This document shows, piece by piece, positions 57,494-64,000 of a stretch of DNA of 64,000 nucleotides. Origin of the DNA: Blumeriella jaapii. Its lineage: Eukaryota; Ascomycota; Leotiomycetes; Helotiales; Drepanopezizaceae. The notes below the pieces were generated by a model that searched no databases, was not told where the DNA came from, and saw nothing but the letters and a program-made list of their open reading frames with translations. How positions within the stretch are numbered: position 1 is the stretch's first letter; every line of letters starts with the position of its first letter. Location: NCBI GenBank assembly GCA_009599575.1, contig VWND01000002.1:1488001-1552000 (forward strand). The letters run 5' to 3'. A program made the translations under genes and the position numbers.

Positions 57494-60305
57494 TCAGTTC
57501 TCAGAAACTGACTTTTGCGCCAATTCCTGACCCCACATACCAGACCGACTGCAACCACTGCCCAAGTTTATCTCAACTGTTCCTTTTGCGTCCAGGATCA
57601 GGGTCCCACCTATAGCATTCTTCAAAGCTTCGTATCCCACAGAGTCAAACGACCAGTCAACGGGGAGCTTCGGGGATTCGCTAGATCCAGGAGGGACCTG
57701 AAAAGGCAAGTCGTAGAGGATGTGACCAACAGGTTCGGTATGATTGTAGAAAGCGGTGGCGTCTATGCTTTCGATGAAAATGGTGCTGTGTTTCAGGGGT
57801 GAAACGAGTGTAAATGTTGCTGTTGACGAGAAGAAATGAAAAGTCGCATCGTCGATAAAATGGGGCTTGTCGCTGTCCGGCCCGTTTGCAGTCAATCTCG
57901 GAGTAGGCACTGTGATGGGAAATTTGCGGAGCGCAAGGCCGAGATTGGGCTGGTAGGGGATGGACCCTTGGTGAGTCTGGAAGGTCAATGTCGTGTTGAA
58001 CCCTGAGATGTACTGCGACAACAACTCGCGCGCGATGCCTGGTGCTTTCTCATCGCCAAACTTTGTGGGATCCCAAGTGGCCTGCACTAAGATGTCCGTA
58101 TTGTTGCCTGGTTTAACATGGATATTCTGGGCTGTGGCGTCCCCAATCACTGAGCCATTGTTGAGAATGTGGATATTGATATAAGGAATTTGTGCACTGT
58201 ACTCGCTCGGATTGGTGAAGTTGATCCTCGCTTGTAGATTCAAGGCCGTCTCGCTGGTGCTCAAGACTCTAAGATCACCAACCTGGGGCAAAAACTTTTT
58301 GAAGTCGCCGCCATGAGAGATCGCTAGAACCTCGTCAGCTTTCGGTGCGGTCGGCCTGACTAAGTAAAACGGTTTCCTAACGTTTTACAGGAACGACTCC
58401 CTCGGCAGGAAGCTTCTTGATGACAAATTTTCCAAGCACCGTAGATACCTCTACATCGACTAGTGCATCCACCTTCAGCTCAACTCGACTGCCAACCAGA
58501 AGAGACATGAGAATGTCCGTCAACACGTCCTCGTCCGTAACATACAAAGGAGCCTTTTCGATTCGAGCCATTATTTGTAGGGTGGCATCCTCGCCATCCT
58601 CCGGATCGATCCGCTCCGATTGTGCCTTTTGCCATTTTTGCAGATTGAGATCGCCCAGCTTTTTCTTTTTGTAAAAAACTTCAGCGTCGGCCCGGACCCG
58701 TGTAACATTGATACCGAAATTCATTTCCTTAGGCAACCCTGCAGTCACGACAATATTGCCTGAGATCTGAGGGTTGGCTTCATCTGACCCAGGATCAGCC
58801 GAGGGATCCGGGAGTAAGAATTTGGTATCGGTGAGCGAGAATTCCTTGATGACTTTGTCGAAACTGTGGCCAGGAAATGGAACAGGAACCGTAACGCTTG
58901 AGATGATATTGGTAATCCAATCCGGGGTATTGGAATCTGGTGCATTTGAGCCCCGGACAAAGATAGTAGTATTATTCCCATGCACATAGTTGCCGAGCAA
59001 AAGGTCGAGAGGCGAATCGCGGGAATTGGGGCATGTTTGAACTAAAGGTTTGGGAAGACCACGAACGACTCCACCAACGTTGACGACCACGTCGGAGTAG
59101 GGCTCCACATCGATTGTGTCGGTGGTAGCATCGGCTAAGCAGATGTAATCGTCATCGGCGCTGCAGCTTTGTACAAGAATATCGAATCCAAGGGGTGGTA
59201 TAGCAAGCTTGATAGAGTATTTATTTGCCAGAGACAAGGAAACATCTGCGGCCATGCCACGACGACCACTGGTAGAAACCGGGACCTCACGGAAGTTGAG
59301 GCGTGTGATGTTATACTGTGGGATTGTAGGAAGATCGTCACCTGTAATGCGTTAGCAGATTAATTTTCGGGAGACAACGTTTCTAAGCAGGTGGGCAGCT
59401 ATTTGAGCCCGTTTGGTCCAATACACTTATTAGGCTACATTTCTGTATCCAAACGGTATGATGAGATATACATGTTCAAACCGTGCCACTTAAACCAAAG
59501 TTTTCTCTCCAAAATAAAAAGACGCGAAGGATCGGTAGAGAGATTGACCTTCAAAAACCAGCGACTCCGAGATGGTTTGAGACCCAAGCGAGAAGATGCC
59601 GGATTTCAAGCTGATTTTAGCCTTCCCCATCACTCGGACTTGGTTCAAACGCCCTTCTAACCAGTCGTTTGCGACATGTCGGATACCTTCGATATTTCCG
59701 GGCTCCAAATCAGTAAGGAAATCAATACCAGTGGTATGTCCATTCCGTACATCGACCAGGACAGGAGGAACGGCGGCGGTGCCAAGAAGAATATTTCCAT
59801 ATTCTGGAAGATAAACCTCAACCTGCGAAGATCTGCTCTCCACCTCACGGACAATCCACGTTCCAAATCGGCCGATGTTTCTGACATTCTTGTTCCCAAC
59901 TCTCGAGGCATCCATGCGGAAGTTGGCCTGCACTCGGGCTCTTACGCCACTAGCCCTGAATGAGTCTATCGAGAGATTCGTAGGCTCAATAACGATGGCT
60001 TCTTTGACGTATTGCTCGACTACTGCAGGGGCGAAAAATGCGCCCAGTATGATGACTATGGCAACTGCGCCTAGGCCGAGGATGGCGACCAGCGTAGGCC
60101 ATCGCCGATTGTCTTTCGACTTCAGCGATCCGCCGTTCTGTATCGAGCGCAGAGATCTCGTAGCCGGAGATGCCCCTCTCGAAGGGTGGTGGGACGGAAC
60201 GCCATCGTATCCAGCGCTATCGGTTCTCGAAAGAAGGGGGGTATGCTCGAGTGGTTCTTGGGAGCGAGGGCTGCCCAGCAGTGGTGAGGAAGGATTGTCG
60301 GACAT
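57494..60305 (-). CDS. DUF3712 type II membrane protein (TAG1-like)
   Basis: Three exons (minus: 59549-60305, 58382-59341, 57494-58323) give 848 residues. The N-terminus is Ser/Pro-rich (NPSSPLLGSPRSQEPLEHTP, LLSRTDSAGYDGVPS), followed near residue 70-100 by basic residues and one membrane helix (LGLGAVAIVIILGAFFAPAV), then a long lumenal part built from several beta-rich DUF3712 units with N-glycosylation sites (for example GNYVHGNNTTIF, INFTNPSEYSAQIPY). This fits the large fungal vacuolar membrane family that includes yeast TAG1 (YLR173W), linked to ending autophagy. The join at 58324-58381 (GTTAGG..TAG) gives KPISHGGDF; an alternative GTAAAA donor with an earlier acceptor is possible. It is divergent from OTC across 387 bp. 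Confidence 0.83.
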
Positions 60306-60692
60306 GACTGATGAGGTAGCGTGCAGTGGAAGTCTGTCGACAGGCGGTACGTATGGGGTATATGTCGACGCCCAGCGCCTGCGCGAAATTGTGGAATTGG
60401 TTTGGTTGTAGGCACGATATGAGTAGAGCTTCGTTGTCGTTGTTGTCGTCGTCGTCGTCACGTGAAAGTGGAGCCAGCCCGATTGCGTATCTTAGCGCGG
60501 ATCTGTCAATGCAGTGCGTACCTTAAGGCTGGCTATAAATTTTATGAAGTCGAGATGTGATGTCAGATTACATCGTATTTCCACACCGCAATTCACCTTT
60601 GGACCCGTCATTTCAGCCTTGGATTCTACACAAGTACCCATTAGAAGCCCTTTCAACTTCTTCTATCCACACAAAGACCACCTTTGAGCAAA

Positions 60693-61852
60693 ATGCCCTT
60701 CATGACCCGCCGGGCTCGAGTAGCTCTCCAACAGCTTTCCAGATCCTCACGCAACTACTCCCTGGCATCTTCGCCCGCGACACCTCAAACCTCTCCATTC
60801 GCCCCTCGCCATCTGCTGTCTATCGCAGATCTCACGCCCACCGAGTTCACAACTCTCGTGCGCAATGCCGCGTCCTCGAAAATAGCCCTCAAATCCGGCG
60901 CGACCCCGAGCAACCTTCAAGGCGCATTGAGCGGCAAGACCGTAGCAATGATGTTCAATAAACGCTCAACGCGCACACGGGTGTCCACCGAGGCAGCGGT
61001 CACCGCCATGGGCGGCCATCCCATGTTCCTGGGAAAAGACGATATCCAACTGGGTGTCAACGAATCTCTTTACGACACCTCGCTCGTCATTTCCAGCATG
61101 ACATCCTGTATGGTTGCGCGCGTAGGGCCACATTCCGACGTGGCAGATCTGGCCAAATTCTCTTCGGTACCCGTCATCAACGCTCTGTCCGAAGACTACC
61201 ACCCGTTACAGACCATCGCCGACTTTCTGACTATCCACGAAGCATTCCCTTCTTCTGCTACAGGGGCTTCGAGTTTGGGACTGGAGGGCTTGAACATCGC
61301 ATGGGTTGGAGACGCGAACAACGTTCTATTCGATCTTGCAATCGGCTGCGTGAAGCTAGGTGTCAACATTTCGGTCGCAGCACCCAAGGGCTACGAAATA
61401 CCCGCCCGCATGCGCGACATCATCCTCTCCGCGGCGCAAGGCGTCTCGTCCCCAGGGAAACTCTCAGAGACCAATGTACCGGAGGACTCCATCAAAAATG
61501 CGGATATCTTGGTGACCGATACTTGGGTGTCCATGGGACAAGAAGAGGAGTCCTCCAAGAGGCTGAAGGCGTTTGCGGGCTACCAAATCACGAACGAGCT
61601 GGCGAAGAGGGGCGGTGCGAAGGATGGCTGGAAGTTCATGCATTGCTTGCCGAGACATCCGGAGGAAGTTGCTGATGAGGTGTTCTACAGTCCTAGGAGC
61701 CTGGTGTTCCCAGAGGCAGAAAACAGGCTCTGGGCTGCCATCGGTAAGCACCTCTTTCTAGAACATCGCCCAATTACATTGCTGACTTGCTTTCAGCTGC
61801 TCTGGAAGGTTTTGTCGTCAACAAGGGCAAGATCCGCTTGACGGGATCGTAA
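60693..61852 (+). CDS. ARG3: Ornithine carbamoyltransferase
   Basis: Two exons (60693-61743, 61797-61852) flank a 53-nt intron and give 368 residues. The enzyme makes citrulline from ornithine and carbamoyl phosphate in mitochondria. A basic presequence (MPFMTRRARVALQQLSRSSR) precedes RHLLSIADLTPTEFTTLV. Substrate motifs: MMFNKRS then TRTRVSTEAAV (carbamoyl-phosphate STRTR), LGKDDIQLGVNESLYDT, DYHPLQTIADFLTI, IAWVGDANNVLFDL, DTWVSMGQEEE and MHCLPRHPEEVADEVF. Exon 2 completes AAIAALEGFVVNKGKIRLTG. The gene is named ARG3 in yeast and argB in Aspergillus. Confidence 0.96.
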
Positions 61853-62465
61853 TTGATAGACTGTCGCGCCTACCTAAATCCCCCCTCCATAGACAGACCT
61901 CTAGTCGAGCTTCGTCTTCGTAGAGCCATAGGGGCTAGCACCAGCTGAAGTTGATGAACCAAGTGCCCTGCTATATTACAGCTCCGCACTATCTAGTTTG
62001 GCTACAGCTCACGTACGTACTAACGATACCAAATACAAAAGTTCGGCGTTTGGAATTAGAATGAAGTCGGGATATATCAGCATCGATCGGAGCAAACAGA
62101 CATGCTGCAAATTACATTTTATTGTTTTCTCAAATCATAGCAAACCGTCCAGCAAATCGTTAATCCCAAAAACATTTAAGTATGTGCCCAGCAGCGCGCC
62201 TTTTTCTGTTTGTCCCCTCAAACTCCCTCCCTGATCGAATGCATCCTCCTTCACATCGTGTAGAAGCACTACCCAGCCAAGATGTACTGTATGTAGCAAG
62301 ATCACGCTGCTCAATGTAGCCGAGAAACGACATCCCATGCCCTCCAAACAAGAGCAAATCTAGGAAAACCGCACACCTGTTACGACTCCACGCTCCCCCG
62401 AATCAGCCACATCCATAGCATCTCTTCACAAAAGTGCAAGTTCATTGCCGGCAGTGTTCTCCGTC
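61853..62465. other. Convergent intergenic region
   Basis: About 0.6 kb lies between the OTC stop and the stop of the minus-strand SWIM/RING gene. No coding signal or notable repeat was seen. Confidence 0.5.
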
Positions 62466-63532
62466 TCACCCGCCTGCCGTACCCCCTGCCAACTGACGTC
62501 TGACCCAGACCTGGTGGTAAGTCGACACATCTCGCTCCCCACTGAGTCCAAGCTCACCCGCAACGTTGACGTACCCATCCTTGTTGACAGTCCCAGCCTT
62601 ACTGATCCGCTTGATGCTATCCTTGTCTCCTTTCCATGGAGTTCGGCAATAAACGCATTTCGCAGGTCCAGGTTTACTCTTTGCCCATTGCTCGAAGCAG
62701 TGACGATGGATGTTATTTCCGCAGGCACCCTTGCACCACAGGATTTCCTGTGGCTCGTCGTTCTCCTCGAGTTCCATGACGCAGACGGGGCAGTCGCCTT
62801 CGATAGGCTTGCGTGAGCCGCCGGTGTCAGTTGCAGTAGATGAAGTTTCCGAGGAGGATTGCGGCGTGACCGGGGCGTTGGCGAAGATCGCGGTCAATTC
62901 ACTGCTAAGAAGTGCAAGTTGGTAGGCGAGGTTCTCCGGGGCTTTGAGGACGTTGACCATCACCTAAATCCGGATTAAAAATCGATCGGAGATTTGGTAC
63001 AGGGGATTAAGAGACTTACATAAATTATATGCTTGCACTGGTTTCCCTTCACGGCATCAGGACAAGTGCACTTCGGCACCTTGCAAATAGTAACTTGATA
63101 GATATTGCCCGTAGAACCAGCAATATCGAATTTCTCTTCCTCGCACGTTCCGTCCTCGCTACTACCTCGCTCACGATCGATCAAAAACATACGTTGGGAT
63201 ACAACACGCATGAATCTGTCCATATAGGTAGCGGGCGCCTTTTGTCTGAATCTTCTGAGACGCTTCTCCTCAGGCTCTTCGCCTTTCTTTTCAAGAGTCC
63301 GCTTTGGCTTCGAAGGGGCGATGCCAGCACGTGCTTCTCGGGCTTCGGCAGCGGCAAAGTAGTTCTCCTCCTCGTCCTCATCATCTTCCACGGGGGTTGG
63401 ACAACGGGCTTTGCGTTTTCGTGGTTGAGACTTCTTGGGCGCAGGGGGAACATGGGTGCTGGATTTGACGCTCTTGATTCCGAGGACTTTGGCCATGTAC
63501 GCTGGTGATGCGTCGGTGGGGGGGTCTTGCAT
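62466..63532 (-). CDS. SWIM and RING zinc-finger protein (putative ubiquitin ligase)
   Basis: Two exons (63020-63532 and 62466-62963, minus) flank a 56-nt intron and give 336 residues. The N-terminus is basic and disordered (KSQPRKRKARCPTPVEDDED). A SWIM zinc finger follows: GNIYQVTICKVPKCTCPDAV then KGNQCKHIIYV (CxCxnCxH). A RING-type finger comes at about residues 230-290: DCPVCVMELEE, CKGACGNNIHRHCFEQW, KCVYCRTPW. SWIM plus RING is the layout of ZSWIM2-like ubiquitin ligases; the target in fungi is unknown. The splice at IIY|VMVNVLKAPENLAYQL keeps the frame. Confidence 0.9.
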
Positions 63533-64000
63533 GTTGCCTGAAGGGCCTGTTGTGGATGAACTTAATGGCTTGTATTAAGTCTATTTCTCGGATGGAGTGA
63601 TGCTCTATGTAAGGTCACTGAGGGGCAATCGACGACGCGACGATTTTCGCGCCAAGTCACATGTCGCGCTAATCCCAATGAGCAGTAGTCCAGTCAGCAA
63701 ATGCTAAAATATCTCCTTGCACATTTTCTGCGTCTCTTCTTCTCTCTTTCTTTTTAGTCTTTCGGCGTTCACCTATACATTCTGTTTTGGCTCATTGTGA
63801 TCTGTATCGCAATGGACGTCGAGTTATCTCTGCGTCTCCCATAGCCTCTGTCATATTCATGAAGCGCCGAGAATGATACGCCTTTTATAATCCTGCCGAT
63901 TGCTCGAGTTTTGACTCCGTGAATCGGTGGGTTCGCTTAGTGCGTACAAACTTCAAGTTTTTCATTGTGATGTTCAATTGTTGTTCAGTGGTCAGGCTTG
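63533..64000. other. Promoter of the SWIM/RING gene and right edge
   Basis: No gene is visible between the SWIM/RING start and the right end of the window. A TC/CT-rich stretch near 63735-63760 is typical of fungal promoters. Confidence 0.45.

Noticed and set aside
28993..61852. Arginine biosynthesis gene cluster (ARG4 and OTC)
   Set aside because: The two genes are about 30 kb apart with many unrelated genes between; proximity is probably chance.
1..64000. Secondary-metabolite, defence or mobile-element system
   Set aside because: No synthetase, transporter cluster, transposase, integrase, terminal repeat or toxin-like gene was recognised anywhere in the window.

Overview
The window is nuclear DNA of a filamentous ascomycete (Pezizomycotina; the protein sequences recall Leotiomycetes, but that placement is inference). 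Genes are dense, lie on both strands and carry mostly 45-80 nt introns with GT..AG ends and CTAAC/CTGAC-like branch sites. I can support 28 protein genes. No rRNA, tRNA, CRISPR array or intact transposon was recognised. Nearly all genes are conserved housekeeping genes.

Layout. 1-8.6 kb: mitochondrial PPR-like gene (cut by the left edge), mS23, ALG14, IMA1, a SIW14-like phosphatase. 10-19.7 kb: AIM19-like, an ER-type J-protein, the ubiquitin E4 ligase UFD2, a C2H2 zinc-finger protein. 19.7-24.8 kb: the largest gene-poor stretch. 24.8-33.4 kb: YVH1, VFA1, ARG4, MVD1, CYT2. 33.9-43.1 kb: RUS/DUF647 protein, KGD4, MED18, COX8, MTR4. 43.1-45.4 kb: gene-free, repeat-rich. 45.4-50.2 kb: DENN-domain protein and one uncertain gene. 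51.6-63.5 kb: TRAPPC13, a SET protein, a KH-domain protein, ILV6, a DUF3712 membrane protein, ornithine carbamoyltransferase, a SWIM/RING protein.

About eight products are mitochondrial (PPR-like, mS23, CYT2, KGD4, COX8, ILV6, OTC, perhaps AIM19). Two arginine-pathway enzymes (OTC and argininosuccinate lyase) lie about 30 kb apart. Many genes are head-to-head pairs sharing 250-500 bp promoters. There is no secondary-metabolite or defence cluster.

The most unusual signals are in gene structure and intergenic sequence: four introns that need a GC donor out of about 57 inferred, a 7-nt microexon, four stop-free introns of length 3n, single-base frame breaks inside otherwise conserved genes, and a self-complementary GTACAGTAC-type repeat scattered through intergenic DNA, often in promoters. 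Exon borders were worked out by hand from phase, splice consensus and remembered protein families, so the family names rest on recognition rather than a database search.
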